This document shows, piece by piece, positions 42,650 to 51,914 of a stretch of 64,000 bases of DNA (its first letter is position 1; the number at the start of each line of letters is the position of its first letter). Made by a program: the position numbers and the translations under genes. The stretch covers positions 1 to 64,000 of the forward strand of contig NZ_QRJO01000007.1 in NCBI RefSeq assembly GCF_003471585.1, written 5' to 3'. The notes under the pieces were generated by a model that did not search any database, was not told the origin of the DNA, and was given only the letters and a program-made list of their open reading frames with translations. This DNA is from Collinsella sp. AM18-10. Lineage in GTDB: Bacteria > Actinomycetota > Coriobacteriia > Coriobacteriales > Coriobacteriaceae.

Positions 42650-44089
42650 TTAGTCCAGACGACGAGTCTCCGCCACGTGCTTGTACCAGTAGGCGCTTGC
42701 CTTGGGCGTGCGCTTCTGGGTTTCAAAGTCTACGTAGAAGAAGCCATAGCGCTTGTTGTAGCCGTTGGTCCAGGAGAACTGATCCTGCAGGCTCCACAGG
42801 AAGTAGCCGCCCACGTTGACGCCCACCTCCATGGCCTTGAGCAACCAGCGCAGGTGCTGCTCGATGTAGTCGATGCGCGGCTGGTCATCCACAAAACCGT
42901 CCTTGTAGGGGTCCTTGTAGCCCATGCCGTTCTCGGTGATGAAGATCTGCTTGTAGTTGGGGTAGCGCTGCTTAATGTAGACGAGCAGATCGAACAGACC
43001 CTCGGGATAGATGATCCAGTCCCAGTCGGTGGTGGGGATGCCGGGCTTGTTCACATGCTCGCCAATGCCCTTGACGCGCCAGCGGCCGGTGCCCTTCTCG
43101 CCCGTACCGTTGTGGTGCAGGTCGTTCTCGCCATCGTAAGCCTTCAAAAAACGGCACTGGTAGTTGTTGACACCCAGGTAGTCGTTGTAGAGCGCTGCCT
43201 CGCGCATAATCTCGAGGTCCTCGTTCTGGATCTCGATGGTGCCGCCCGAGACGGCAGCCAGGCGGTTGGCGCACTCGAGGGTGTCGGGGGCATAGTCGCC
43301 GCGGAAGGTGGCGTCGAGCAAAAACTGGTTCTGCAGCACGTGCTCGTTGTTGGCGGCCTTGATGTCGGCGGGGTCGTTCTCGTTGAGCGGGTACTTAAAC
43401 TCCAGCGACTGAATGACGCCGATCTTGCCCTTAAAACCACCGTTGTGGAAGGCCAGTACTGCCTTGGCGTGGGCGAGCATCATGTTGTGCTCGCACTGGA
43501 AAGCCTCGGCCAGATGCGCCTTGACGCCGCCGGGGAAGGTGCCCTCGATGTAGGTGTTGGAGGCGTCGGCCCAGATCTCGTTAAAGGTGAACCAGTAGGT
43601 CACCTGGTCGGCGTACTCCTTAAAGCAAAAGGTGGCAAAGTCCACAAAGGCGTCGATGGTCTCGCGGTTGAGGAAGTCGCCCTTCTCAAAGAGGGGAAGC
43701 GGCGTGTCAAAGTGATGCAGCGTGACAAACGGCTCAACGTGGTGCTTGTGGCACTCGGCAAAGAGGTCGTGGTAGAACTGGACGCCCTCGGGGTTGATTT
43801 CGCCGGTGCCGTTGGGGAAGATGCGGCTCCAGGCGATGGAGAGGCGGATGCCGTTGATGCCAAACTCCTCGCACAGCTCCAGGTCGACGGGGTACTGGTT
43901 GTAGAAGTCCGAAGCGGGATCGGGAGAGAAACGCCCCTGGGCCTCCAGGAAGTCGTCCCAGGCAACCTTGCCCTTACCGTGAGTGCGGGTCTCGCCCTCT
44001 ACCTGGTAGGCAGCAGTGGCGCCGCCAAAGACAAAGTCCTCGGGAAACTGCGCGGGCGGGTTGGTGACGCTAGCAGGATTAACGGACAT
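42650..44089 (-). CDS. lacG: 6-phospho-beta-galactosidase (GH1)
   Basis: A 479-aa glycoside hydrolase family 1 enzyme cleaving lactose-6-phosphate to glucose and galactose-6-phosphate. The acid/base is E171 in TFNEI and the nucleophile E386 in ITENG. The phosphate-binding loop FSWTNGYNKRYGFFYVD with K446 and Y448 matches LacG, and the Trp (W440) at the selective position is the galactosidase form rather than 6-phospho-beta-glucosidase. It is downstream of lacE on the same strand, separated by a hairpin (GGGCCAG...CTGGCCC, 44114-44145) that may tune relative expression. Confidence 0.92.
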   Translation of the reverse strand: MSVNPASVTNPPAQFPEDFVFGGATAAYQVEGETRTHGKGKVAWDDFLEAQGRFSPDPASDFYNQYPVDLELCEEFGINGIRLSIAWSRIFPNGTGEINPEGVQFYHDLFAECHKHHVEPFVTLHHFDTPLPLFEKGDFLNRETIDAFVDFATFCFKEYADQVTYWFTFNEIWADASNTYIEGTFPGGVKAHLAEAFQCEHNMMLAHAKAVLAFHNGGFKGKIGVIQSLEFKYPLNENDPADIKAANNEHVLQNQFLLDATFRGDYAPDTLECANRLAAVSGGTIEIQNEDLEIMREAALYNDYLGVNNYQCRFLKAYDGENDLHHNGTGEKGTGRWRVKGIGEHVNKPGIPTTDWDWIIYPEGLFDLLVYIKQRYPNYKQIFITENGMGYKDPYKDGFVDDQPRIDYIEQHLRWLLKAMEVGVNVGGYFLWSLQDQFSWTNGYNKRYGFFYVDFETQKRTPKASAYWYKHVAETRRLD

Positions 44090-44155
44090 GATGATCCAAT
44101 CGTCTAAATCGAAGGGCCAGCCGGCTGTTGATGGTCGACTGGCCCTGGGCGTTAG

Positions 44156-45931
44156 TTACTTCGAGAGTTGCTCGCTTACGAAGGCGAGAGACTTATCGCC
44201 GTTCTGGGAGAGCTCGATGTACTGCTTGCCGCGGCAGGCGACGCACTTGTTGCCCACGCGCCCGCAGTCCTTCTGCAGGTCTGCCAGGTAGCTTGCGGCC
44301 TGCGGGGCCAGGACGACCAGGTCAAAGTCGGGGAGCATATCCACGTGGTTGCCATAGGCCTCGGCAGCGGTTTCGAGGTTAATGCCGCGCTCCTTGGCAG
44401 CCTTGGCCAGCGCGTTGGCGAGCAGACCCGAGGTTCCGCCACCCTGGCAGAGCACGAGCACGCGCTTGCCGTTGAGGTCGCTGGCGGTCGTTGCCTCGGC
44501 AGCGGGTGCTGCAGAAGCGGCAGGGGCGTCGGCCTTCACGGCCTCGGCTGCGGCGCCGGCGGCAACGCTCTTGGCATCGGCCTTGCCCTGGAAGGCGTCG
44601 TTGAGCTTGGCGGCCTTCTCGGCGTTCTTGGCGGCGAGCTCCTCCTGGGAGATCTCGGCCTCCTCGGCGCACTTCTGGGCGTCATAGGCACGGAAGAACG
44701 GATAGTACAGGACAAAGTCGACGACCAAGATGAGGGCGAGCATCACAAAGGCGAGCGGCTGGAAGCCCAAGCCCATGATGGTGCCGATGGGGCCGGGGAC
44801 AGTCCAAGGCAGGGTGTACATAAAGCCGTTCATGCCCAAGAAGTCGATAAAGATCTTGAGGATCCAGATGTTGGCGATCGGGGCAAAGACAAACGGGACA
44901 AAGAAGACGGGGTTGAGCACGATGGGTGCGGCGAACAGCAGCGGCTCGTTGACAGCAAAGCAGACCGGGACGATGGCGGCCTTACCGACGGCGCGCATCT
45001 CCTGAGACTTGGCCAGGAAGCAGAACATAAAGACCAGGACGAGCGTGGCACCGGTGCCGCCCATGCAGACGACGAAGTACTGGGCACCCTGGGTCAGGAC
45101 AGCGGAAGCGTGCTGACCGGCCTGGAACGCAGCCAGGTTGTCGGTCATGTTGGCAACGAGGGCGGCGGCGATGGCGGGCTCGACGATCGAGGGGCCGTGG
45201 ACGCCCACGAACCAGAAGAGGCTCATGGCGCCGTAGATTACAGCGAGGCCGATGTAGCCGTCGGCAGCGGTGAACAGGGGCTGGAACACCTGGATGACGC
45301 CCTGGGCAAAGCAGAAGCCAAAGGCGGCGCGGAAGACGATGTCAAAGACCCAAAAGACGGTGATGCAGACGGAGAAGGGGATGATGTCCTTAAAGGTCTG
45401 CGAGATATTGGGCGGAACCTGCTCGGGCATCTTGACGGTGATGTTGCGCTTAATGAAGAACTTGTAGATGATGCCGGTCACAAACGCAGCGATGAAGGCG
45501 GTCAGCAGGCCCTTGGAACCAAGGTAGGTGGTGTTGAAGCCGCTGGCGGCGTCCGTGGCGATCGTGTCGCTCGAAAGGAGCAGGAAGCCGATGATGGCCG
45601 CGCACATGCACGAGATAAAGTTGATCTGGTTATTCTTGGGCAGGTCGCGGTTCTGCGCGTCGGCGAAGTGCTTGGCCGTGGTGGCGGCACAGGCGATGGC
45701 CAGGATGCCCATGGAGTAGTTGTAGCACTTCCACAGGGCGTTGTTGATGTCATCGGGCCAGTAGAAACCCCAGATGTTGGGGACCGAGGCTACCAGGCAG
45801 AAGATGGACGAGAAGATGATGATGGGGATGACGGAGATAAAGCCGTCGCGGATCGCCTTGAGGTACTTGTTGCGGGCGATCGCGTTGAAAAAGGGCTGGC
45901 CCTTTTCGATGATGGCGATGAGTTGCTCCAT
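44156..45931 (-). CDS. lacE: PTS lactose-specific EIICB component
   Basis: A 591-aa fused IIC-IIB. The N-terminal IIC part (to about 420) has eight to ten membrane helices, with the conserved VHGPSIVEP and NEPLLFAAP motifs. An Ala/Glu/Lys linker leads to IIB with phosphorylated C495 in VLVLCQGGGTSG. It imports and phosphorylates lactose (lactose/chitobiose family), with LacF at 47507 as IIA. The gene is on the minus strand with lacG downstream. Operator-like sites lie upstream at 45993-46008 and 46115-46130. Confidence 0.93.
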   Translation of the reverse strand: MEQLIAIIEKGQPFFNAIARNKYLKAIRDGFISVIPIIIFSSIFCLVASVPNIWGFYWPDDINNALWKCYNYSMGILAIACAATTAKHFADAQNRDLPKNNQINFISCMCAAIIGFLLLSSDTIATDAASGFNTTYLGSKGLLTAFIAAFVTGIIYKFFIKRNITVKMPEQVPPNISQTFKDIIPFSVCITVFWVFDIVFRAAFGFCFAQGVIQVFQPLFTAADGYIGLAVIYGAMSLFWFVGVHGPSIVEPAIAAALVANMTDNLAAFQAGQHASAVLTQGAQYFVVCMGGTGATLVLVFMFCFLAKSQEMRAVGKAAIVPVCFAVNEPLLFAAPIVLNPVFFVPFVFAPIANIWILKIFIDFLGMNGFMYTLPWTVPGPIGTIMGLGFQPLAFVMLALILVVDFVLYYPFFRAYDAQKCAEEAEISQEELAAKNAEKAAKLNDAFQGKADAKSVAAGAAAEAVKADAPAASAAPAAEATTASDLNGKRVLVLCQGGGTSGLLANALAKAAKERGINLETAAEAYGNHVDMLPDFDLVVLAPQAASYLADLQKDCGRVGNKCVACRGKQYIELSQNGDKSLAFVSEQLSK

Positions 45932-45992
45932 ACAATGCTCCTAAGAGTCGGTGGGTTAGCAACGATGGTAGCTTTTGGCGTTCGGTTGCCAA

Positions 45993-46008
45993 AATGTTGA
46001 CGTTGCCA
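45993..46008. promoter_or_regulatory. LacI-type operator 1 in the lacE-lacI space
   Basis: AATGTTGACGTTGCCA differs at one base from the reverse complement of 46115-46130. The central CG and palindromic character fit LacI-family sites. It lies about 60 bases before lacE. Confidence 0.65.
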
Positions 46009-46114
46009 TTTTGCGACACAAAAAAAGACGCGAACCGGTGGTTCCTATGCCTGCGAACCATCGATTCCTTACGCGTGAACGTTTGAGCCGCCCGGTGGCT
46101 CTGTGTTTGCGCAA

Positions 46115-46130
46115 TGGCAACGTTAACATT
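46115..46130. promoter_or_regulatory. LacI-type operator 2 in the lacE-lacI space
   Basis: TGGCAACGTTAACATT is the inverted twin of 45993-46008, 122 bases apart. Two sites at this distance could allow looping or separate control of lacE and the divergent regulator. Confidence 0.65.
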
Positions 46131-46287
46131 TGGACGACAAAAGCCGTCCGGGGAAGCGGAATTGTCGGTGAACGGTAGGTTTTGGGTGGTGAGCGTATGG
46201 TGGGGGAGGCGTTAGATATACTTGGAGGCGTTCATTTTGTCTGTTGGGATGCCCGCGATGGCATCGTTGACATAGAAAGATCGACCT

Positions 46288-47292
46288 ATGGCCGCTGTTA
46301 AAAAATCGGTTTCCGTTAAGGACGTGGCGCGTCTCGCGGGCGTCTCGGAGCAGACGGTCTCGCGCACCGTGCACGATTCGCCCAGCGTGCGCCCCGAGAC
46401 CAAGGAGCGCGTGCGTGCCGCCATGCGCGAGCTGGGGTATCGTCCAAACTTTGCCGGCCGTTCGCTGCGTCGCGGCAAGTTTAAGACCGTCGGCGTCGCC
46501 ATGTTCAACATTACCGGTACCGGCAACCTCGACCGTATGGAGGGCTTTGCCGCCGCGGCCGACAAACATGGCTATGCCATCACCCTTACTAAAGTAGATG
46601 GACATCCGTATACCCTCGAGAGCGCATCGTCGCGCATGAGCGCGCTGCCGGTGGACGGCATGGTTGTGATCATGAACCGCATGCCGGCGGATTTTGGCAC
46701 CTTTGAGCCGCTGCCCGGTATGCAGACGGTGCTCGTTACCATGCTGGAGCACCCGCTGTGCTCGACGGTCGATAACGACCAGTTCGATTGCTCGCGCCAG
46801 GTGGTCGAGTACTTGCTGGGGCAGGGGCACAGGACCGTGCACTTTATCTCGTGCCCCGAGCGCTCGCTTTCGGGCATGCAACGCGAGGAGGGCTGGCGTG
46901 AGACATTGCGCGCGCATGGTATTGAGCCGCCGCGACTCGTCCGTGGCGATTGGACGGCACGGAGCGGGTATGCTGCCGGTCAGGCTCTGGCGGACGATCC
47001 GACCTGTACGGCCATTTATGCTTCCAACGATGCCATGGCCTACGGCTGCATTCGCGGGCTCGAGTCGTGCGGAAGGCGCGTGCCCGAGGACGTAAGCGTG
47101 GTGGGTGTTGACGATAGTTTGGGCGATATCGTGCCCGATCGTCGCCTGACTACGGTGCGCTTTGACAACAAGCGCGTCGGCATGTGGGCGGTCGACAAGA
47201 TTGCCGGCGCCGAGGGGGTTGCGTCTGGCGTGGAGCACATGCTGATCCCCGGCATGCTCGTAGAGGGTGATACGGTGCGCGATGTACGCTAG
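46288..47292 (+). CDS. LacI-family transcriptional regulator
   Basis: A 334-aa regulator. The HTH is VKDVARLAGVSEQTVSRTVHDSP (residues 10-32), followed by a hinge and a periplasmic-binding-like effector domain (VSVVGVDDSLGD near the end). It is divergent from lacE-lacG and upstream of lacF, with twin operators in between. It likely represses the lactose PTS genes in response to lactose-derived sugar. Alternative effectors such as a beta-glucoside cannot be excluded. Confidence 0.9.
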   Translation: MAAVKKSVSVKDVARLAGVSEQTVSRTVHDSPSVRPETKERVRAAMRELGYRPNFAGRSLRRGKFKTVGVAMFNITGTGNLDRMEGFAAAADKHGYAITLTKVDGHPYTLESASSRMSALPVDGMVVIMNRMPADFGTFEPLPGMQTVLVTMLEHPLCSTVDNDQFDCSRQVVEYLLGQGHRTVHFISCPERSLSGMQREEGWRETLRAHGIEPPRLVRGDWTARSGYAAGQALADDPTCTAIYASNDAMAYGCIRGLESCGRRVPEDVSVVGVDDSLGDIVPDRRLTTVRFDNKRVGMWAVDKIAGAEGVASGVEHMLIPGMLVEGDTVRDVR

Positions 47293-47420
47293 GGTGTGGA
47301 CCTGTTTGGGTTGCCACTAATTGTGTTCGATATTGTTTGCATTGGTTTAAAAACCGTTCACGGGCGAAAATCGACCGTTCATAGCTCGAAATTGCGTTTT
47401 GCATTGTTCTGTTTTGTTTG

Positions 47421-47436
47421 AATGTTAATGTTTCTG
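47421..47436 (+). promoter_or_regulatory. Possible degenerate LacI operator before lacF
   Basis: AATGTTAATGTTTCTG matches 12 of 16 positions of the operator at 46115-46130 (complement). It lies 70 bases before lacF. Confidence 0.4.
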
Positions 47437-47506
47437 TCATACACAACGCAGCGCGTATGCCCGGACGCGATGCTCTCCATTGGTTCATATGTGAAAGGAA
47501 CGCAAT

Positions 47507-47845
47507 ATGGCAACCAAAGAAGAAATCTCGATGGTTGGATTCGAGATCGTCGCATACGCGGGTGACGCCCAGACTGATCTGCTTGCAGCGCTCGATGCTG
47601 CTCGCGAGGGTGATTTTGAGAAGGCCGAACAGCTGCACAAGGATGCGAGCGATGCACTCATTGGCGCCCACGACACGCAGACCAAGCTGCTTTCGCAGGA
47701 GGCCGGCGGCGGCGAGATGGAGATGACCTTCATCATGGCCCACGCTCAGGACACCCTCATGACCACCATGATCTTGGAGAAGCAGACCCGCTTTACCATC
47801 GATGCCTACAAGCGCATCGCCGAGCTCGAGGCCAAGCTCGCCTAA
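47507..47845 (+). CDS. lacF: PTS lactose-specific EIIA component
   Basis: A 112-aa, all-helical IIA of the lactose/chitobiose family. The phosphorylated residue is H79 in MAHAQDTLMTT, and D82 is the metal-binding Asp. It takes phosphate from HPr to LacE. A GAAAGG ribosome site precedes it. It is separated from lacE by the LacI gene. A terminator follows. Confidence 0.93.
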   Translation: MATKEEISMVGFEIVAYAGDAQTDLLAALDAAREGDFEKAEQLHKDASDALIGAHDTQTKLLSQEAGGGEMEMTFIMAHAQDTLMTTMILEKQTRFTIDAYKRIAELEAKLA

Positions 47846-47872
47846 CGAACCCTCACAACCTCGTCCCCTTCC

Positions 47873-47905
47873 AAAAACCCTGCCGCTATCCGCGGCAGGG
47901 TTTTT
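47873..47905. terminator. Bidirectional terminator after lacF
   Basis: AAAAACCCTGCCGC...GCGGCAGGGTTTTT, perfect. Confidence 0.9.
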
Positions 47906-48010
47906 CTGTATCCCACCTATCTAGGTTGCGGCGAAATAGGGGCCGACAGCCCCAAATGACCCGCTTTTCCCGTCCCCGGAGGATCGGTTGGCAGCGCTCG
48001 CCACGAAACT

Positions 48011-48150
48011 GGCTCATCTACTACGTTTAACCCGATACCCTCGAACACACCCGCGTTTCATGAAAAATCGCAGGACTTCTACCTGCGGTTTTGTTTTTTC
48101 GCTTTGTGGCATGGTCGGGGATGGGCGGTTAAACGTAGTAGATGGGCCCA
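48011..48150. repeat. MITE-like element, copy 2 (CATCTACTAC termini)
   Basis: Ends CATCTACTACGTTTAACC (48015-48032) and GGTTAAACGTAGTAGATG (48127-48144) are inverted 18-mers. Inside lies a hairpin ATCGCAGG/CCTGCGGTT. Shares GTATGGTC/GCATGGTC and GTAGTAGATGGG stretches with 36845-36979. The remaining 47906-48261 carries only a partial GAAATAGGG arm. Confidence 0.75.
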
Positions 48151-48261
48151 TTTCATGGCGGGCGGATCATGCAGCAGCTTGTTGCGCCTCCTGCCGTTCG
48201 GTTTTTCGATGGGTGGGTATACTTCCATCCGCAATACAGGCCGGAATGAGGAGGTATCCAA

Positions 48262-49275
48262 ATGCCGGACAACGGATCAATTCAAAAAAGAGACGCGTAT
48301 GAGATGGCTCATGGGCGTCCTGTCCAGATAACCGAGCATACGACGGTAACCGAGCTGCAGCCCAGCCTGTCCGATGTCGTGTGCGCAAACAAAAAGCTCC
48401 AGATTGGCTTTATCGTTGCGCTCGTGGTGCTGGCGCTGCTGTCGGGCTTTGTAGCTCGTCCGCATTTTGCCGATACCAAGACTTGGGACTCCACCATCGA
48501 GGTCATCGATCAAAAGAAAGGTAACGTACTGGCGCTCACGACCTCGTGCGTGGCGCTATCTGCGGGCATTACCGCGCTGCCGGGTGATACGGGAACGCCG
48601 GTTGCCGAGCAGCTCGCGCAGCTTTCAGGCAACTTGGGCATCGTGCTTGCCGTGCTCTATCTCGAGAAATATCTGCTGACTATTTTGTGGTCGGTTGGCC
48701 TAGGCATCTTAATCCCGTTTGCGTTGGTGCTCTTTGCGGTGTCGCTTGGCATTCATGGGCGCTGGAGCACGAGCGCCGTCCTGCGCCGCGTGGCGACGCG
48801 CGTGCTGGTGGTTGCCGTGATCGGCATGGCGCTTGTACCCGCGAGTGTGTGGGTATCGCAAAAGGTCGACGAAACGTATCGAGTGAGCATCGAAGCGGCG
48901 GAGCAAAAGGCGGCCGACGCTGCGGGTACGGCAGATAGCGACAGCTCCAAGGCAAGCAAGAAAAAGACCGAGTCCACAGAGTCCAAGAACGTGCTTGAAC
49001 AGCTTGCCGACGGTGCCTCGAGCCTGTTCACGTCGGTAACCAGTGGTGCCAAGCAAATGACCGACGAGATCGTGCAACAGGTGACCGACCTAATTGAAGG
49101 CGTCATCGTGATGATCGTGACCTCGTGCGTTATCCCGCTGCTGGTGCTTGTGGCGTTTCTGTGGCTGGGCCACACCCTGCTGGGGATTGATATCTCCGGC
49201 CCGGCGAACTATTTGACGGGCCGCTTTCTGAGTGCTCCGTCCAAGCACGCCAAAAAAGGTGGGCAGTCTGAGTAG
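48262..49275 (+). CDS. Multi-pass membrane protein, unknown function
   Basis: A 337-aa protein. Hydrophobic segments at about 48-66, 118-165 (two), 180-200 and 275-300. Between helices 4 and 5 lies an external, charged, Ser/Lys/Glu-rich loop with coiled-coil tendency. No family is recognised. It sits between lacF and lacAB but has its own AGGAGGT site and terminator, so a role in lactose use is not implied. Confidence 0.7.
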   Translation: MPDNGSIQKRDAYEMAHGRPVQITEHTTVTELQPSLSDVVCANKKLQIGFIVALVVLALLSGFVARPHFADTKTWDSTIEVIDQKKGNVLALTTSCVALSAGITALPGDTGTPVAEQLAQLSGNLGIVLAVLYLEKYLLTILWSVGLGILIPFALVLFAVSLGIHGRWSTSAVLRRVATRVLVVAVIGMALVPASVWVSQKVDETYRVSIEAAEQKAADAAGTADSDSSKASKKKTESTESKNVLEQLADGASSLFTSVTSGAKQMTDEIVQQVTDLIEGVIVMIVTSCVIPLLVLVAFLWLGHTLLGIDISGPANYLTGRFLSAPSKHAKKGGQSE

Positions 49276-49310
49276 ATAAAACGGCTGGATTTGCTGGGGC
49301 ATACCGCCAT

Positions 49311-49349
49311 AGGGCGGCCGAGATGCGTTCTCGGCCGCCCTTTCTATTT
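49311..49349 (+). terminator. Terminator after the membrane protein gene
   Basis: Stem AGGGCGGCCGAGA / TCTCGGCCGCCCT followed by TTCTATTTG. Confidence 0.85.
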
Positions 49350-49414
49350 GTTGAATACGTGGCAGGCCGGGCCTTTCTTGAGCCCAAACGATCAGCAATC
49401 ATCCGTAAACGGTA

Positions 49415-49434
49415 TTTGTTCAAAAAAGAACAAA
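49415..49434. promoter_or_regulatory. Palindromic site 1 before lacA
   Basis: TTTGTTC-A6-GAACAAA, a perfect 7+7 inverted repeat. The same half TTTGTTC occurs before the DeoR gene (39890-39896). Candidate DeoR/LacR operator. Confidence 0.55.
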
Positions 49435-49470
49435 GACAAACAAATAATTGTTGCAGTCGGTGTTCGAATG

Positions 49471-49490
49471 TGTTCAAATAAACATGAACA
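49471..49490. promoter_or_regulatory. Palindromic site 2 before lacA
   Basis: TGTTCA-N8-TGAACA inverted repeat, 56 bases after site 1 and sharing its TGTTC/GAACA core. Confidence 0.5.
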
Positions 49491-49584
49491 GTGAAGAACC
49501 GCACATTCAGATGCCCGGACCTGAACGCGATTCAACACTTCCAAACAGAAACTACGCACCTGCGTATCTCTCAAGGAGGATGTC

Positions 49585-50013
49585 ATGAGGGTTGTAATCG
49601 CTTCCGATGCCGACGGTATGTCGATGAAGGAGTCCATCAAGGAGATGCTCATCGCCGACGGTCACGAGGTCGTCGACTATTCCGAGACCCCTGCCGCGGA
49701 CTTTGTCGATTCCGCGACCGCCGTTGCCAAGGACCTGCTGGAGCACAAGGATTCCCAGGGCTTCGCATTCGATAAGTACGGCGTCGGCTCCTATATGGCC
49801 GCCGTCAAGATCAAGGGCATGGTCGTCGCCAACATTTCCGACGAGCGTTCCGCCTACATGACCCGCGAGCACAATGGCTCGCGCATGGTCACCATGGGCC
49901 CGGGCGTTGTGGGCACCGAGGTCGCCAAGAAGATCGCCCGCGAGTTCCTGCGCGCCCAGTACGCCGGCGGCCGTCACCAGATCCGTGTCGACATGCTCAA
50001 CAAGATGGCCTAA
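49585..50013 (+). CDS. lacA: Galactose-6-phosphate isomerase subunit LacA
   Basis: A 142-aa RpiB-type protein. LacA and LacB form the enzyme turning galactose-6-phosphate into tagatose-6-phosphate. Family features are the opening VVIASDADG and MVTMGPGVVG near 113. AAGGAGG precedes the ATG. It lies 63 bases before lacB, probably in one transcript, and two palindromic sites precede it. Confidence 0.93.
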   Translation: MRVVIASDADGMSMKESIKEMLIADGHEVVDYSETPAADFVDSATAVAKDLLEHKDSQGFAFDKYGVGSYMAAVKIKGMVVANISDERSAYMTREHNGSRMVTMGPGVVGTEVAKKIAREFLRAQYAGGRHQIRVDMLNKMA

Positions 50014-50076
50014 CGAGAGCCACCGAGAACTCGAACTTCTACCTCAACTTGTGAATTCAGACGAAAGGACGTTCTG

Positions 50077-50601
50077 ATGAAGAAGACCATCGCAATCGGT
50101 TGCGACCATATCGTTACGGACGAGAAGATCTATCTGGCCGACCGCCTGGAGCAGGCTGGCTACAAGGTGCTCGACTGCGGCACCTACAGCCACACCCGTA
50201 CGCACTATCCCATCTACGGCAAGGCCGTGGGCGAGGCTGTTGCCAGCGGCAAGGCCGACTTTGGTGTGGCCCTGTGCGGCACCGGCATCGGCATCACCAA
50301 CGCCGTCAACAAGGTCCCCGGCGCCCGTTGCGCCCTGGTCCGCGACATGACCTCTGCCCTGTATGCCCGTCGTGAGCTCAACGCCAACATTGTGGGCTTT
50401 GGCGGCAAGATCACCGGCGAGTTCCTGATGGCCGATATCATGCTTGCCTTCCTGGAGGAGCCCTACGAGAAGACTCCCGAGCACGATGCCCTGATCGCCA
50501 AGATCGATGCCTGCAATAAGGCCGACGCCGAGGCTCAGGCTGACCCGCACTTCTTTGACGAGTTCCTCGAGAAGTGGGACCGCGGCGAATACCACGACTA
50601 A
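50077..50601 (+). CDS. lacB: Galactose-6-phosphate isomerase subunit LacB
   Basis: A 174-aa RpiB-family partner of Lac[20 protein letters not shown] near the start and [14 protein letters not shown] (about 67-80) with the catalytic Cys pocket fit LacB. It acts in the cytosol on galactose-6-phosphate made by LacG. A perfect stem (50608-50631) without a T-run follows, perhaps stabilising the transcript end. Confidence 0.94.
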   Translation: MKKTIAIGCDHIVTDEKIYLADRLEQAGYKVLDCGTYSHTRTHYPIYGKAVGEAVASGKADFGVALCGTGIGITNAVNKVPGARCALVRDMTSALYARRELNANIVGFGGKITGEFLMADIMLAFLEEPYEKTPEHDALIAKIDACNKADAEAQADPHFFDEFLEKWDRGEYHD

Positions 50602-50607
50602 TTAGGT

Positions 50608-50943
50608 TCCGGCGTTTTAACAAACGCCGGACCGGTCGACGCTGCGAAGCCATCTGGCGGGCAATCTGCCGCTCAGCTTCGACGGCATGACCAGAAGGTC
50701 AATGCCGTCTCGCTTCACGGCACCTTGCCTCGCCAGCTGGCTTCTCGCTGATGTCTGAGTGGCCTGTGGGCTTACCGCAGTTGTTGCGAAGCGTTCTGGT
50801 ATGGCAAGTTGCTCCGATAACACGTTTGCTTGCTTGGCTTGAGTGCTTCGCTCTTGGCGGTACCAGGCATTCTGCAGCTTTTCAATTGACGGCTCGCGTT
50901 TCTGTGAGGGGGCGCGGGCCGGTTTTCTATCAGCCCTATTGAC
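50608..50943. other. Non-coding interval before the second epimerase gene
   Basis: A 10-bp palindrome TCCGGCGTTT taac AAACGCCGGA (50608-50631) lies first. The remaining 310 bases have normal GC but no supported frame on either strand. Local repeats such as CTTCGCTC/CTTCGCTCTT exist. It may be a decayed gene or an untranslated leader for the epimerase-lacC pair. Confidence 0.4.
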
Positions 50944-50976
50944 TTGGCGGGCTGTCGTAAGAAAGGGAAGGCTCCT

Positions 50977-51858
50977 ATGGAGTTTGTTCTTGATAACGGT
51001 TTGATTCGTGTGGCGTTGACCACGGCGGGCGGGTCGTTCACTTCTATTGCGGCCAACGGCCGTGAGTACCTGTGGCAGGGCGATCCGGCGGTCTGGTCGG
51101 GCCAGGCACCCATTTGCTTTCCGATTTGCGGCGGCCTTCGTGACGGCCGCGCGATGACCATGGGCGGCCGCGAGGTCAAGCTTGCCCGCCACGGCTTTGC
51201 CCGCAAGCAGGAGTGGAAGCTCGAGGAGCAGGGCGACAGCATGGTTGCGCTGAGCCTAAGCTCTGCCGACCACGCCGAGCTACTCGAGCAGTATCCGTAT
51301 CCGTTTAAGATCGTCGCGCGCTACACGATCGATGCGGCTAAGGTGGCCGTGTCGTACGAGGTGACCAATGAGGGCACCGAGGATATGCCATTCTTTGTGG
51401 GCGGTCACCCCGGCTTTAAGTGCCCGCTCGACGAGGGCGAGTCCTATGACGATTATGAGCTTCGTTTTGAGCAGCGTGAGGCCACCGAGCTCTGTACTGC
51501 CGTTCCCTCGACTGGCCTGATTGATGTTGAGCATCGCAGCAAGAACCCCATGATCGGCCAGAACCTGCCGCTTACCCACGAACTCTTCGACTTTGCGGAG
51601 ACCATCTTTGACGTGCTCGAGAGCCGCGTGGTTACGCTGACCAAGAAAACCGAGGACAAGGGCGTGCGCCTGACGTTCCCCGATATGCCGTACCTGATTG
51701 TGTGGAGCAAGCCCGAGGGCGACTTTGTGGCTGTTGAACCGTGGGGTGGTCTGTCCACCTGCTCCGACGAGGACGATATTCTGGAGCACAAGCGTGGCTG
51801 CCTGGTGGCCAAGCCGGGAGAGACCGTCACTCGCTGCTTTGAGATCGAGATCCTTTAA
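50977..51858 (+). CDS. Aldose 1-epimerase-family protein (copy 2)
   Basis: A 293-aa protein of the same length as the one at 32225 and largely identical to it (for example LARHGFARKQEWKL, and NEGTEDMPFF-GGHPGF-CPLDEGE in both). It likely anomerises a sugar phosphate in the tagatose route. AAGGGAAGG precedes ATG 50977. It is followed 56 bases later by lacC copy 2, exactly as in the other locus. Confidence 0.85.
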   Translation: MEFVLDNGLIRVALTTAGGSFTSIAANGREYLWQGDPAVWSGQAPICFPICGGLRDGRAMTMGGREVKLARHGFARKQEWKLEEQGDSMVALSLSSADHAELLEQYPYPFKIVARYTIDAAKVAVSYEVTNEGTEDMPFFVGGHPGFKCPLDEGESYDDYELRFEQREATELCTAVPSTGLIDVEHRSKNPMIGQNLPLTHELFDFAETIFDVLESRVVTLTKKTEDKGVRLTFPDMPYLIVWSKPEGDFVAVEPWGGLSTCSDEDDILEHKRGCLVAKPGETVTRCFEIEIL

Positions 51859-51914
51859 AGAGCTATCGTATGTTTGGGGTCGCACACGTCGTGCCCCGGA
51901 AACAGGAGTTCAAT

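Noticed and set aside
42596-46000. Very long plus-strand open frames (503 and 610 codons) opposite lacG and lacE
   Set aside because: They mirror highly conserved minus-strand genes with intact active sites. High-GC codon bias keeps the antisense frame open, and their translations match no family.
50644-50943. Gene in the gap between lacB and the second epimerase
   Set aside because: Open frames on both strands overlap the epimerase in the wrong frame or lack starts, ribosome sites and family matches.
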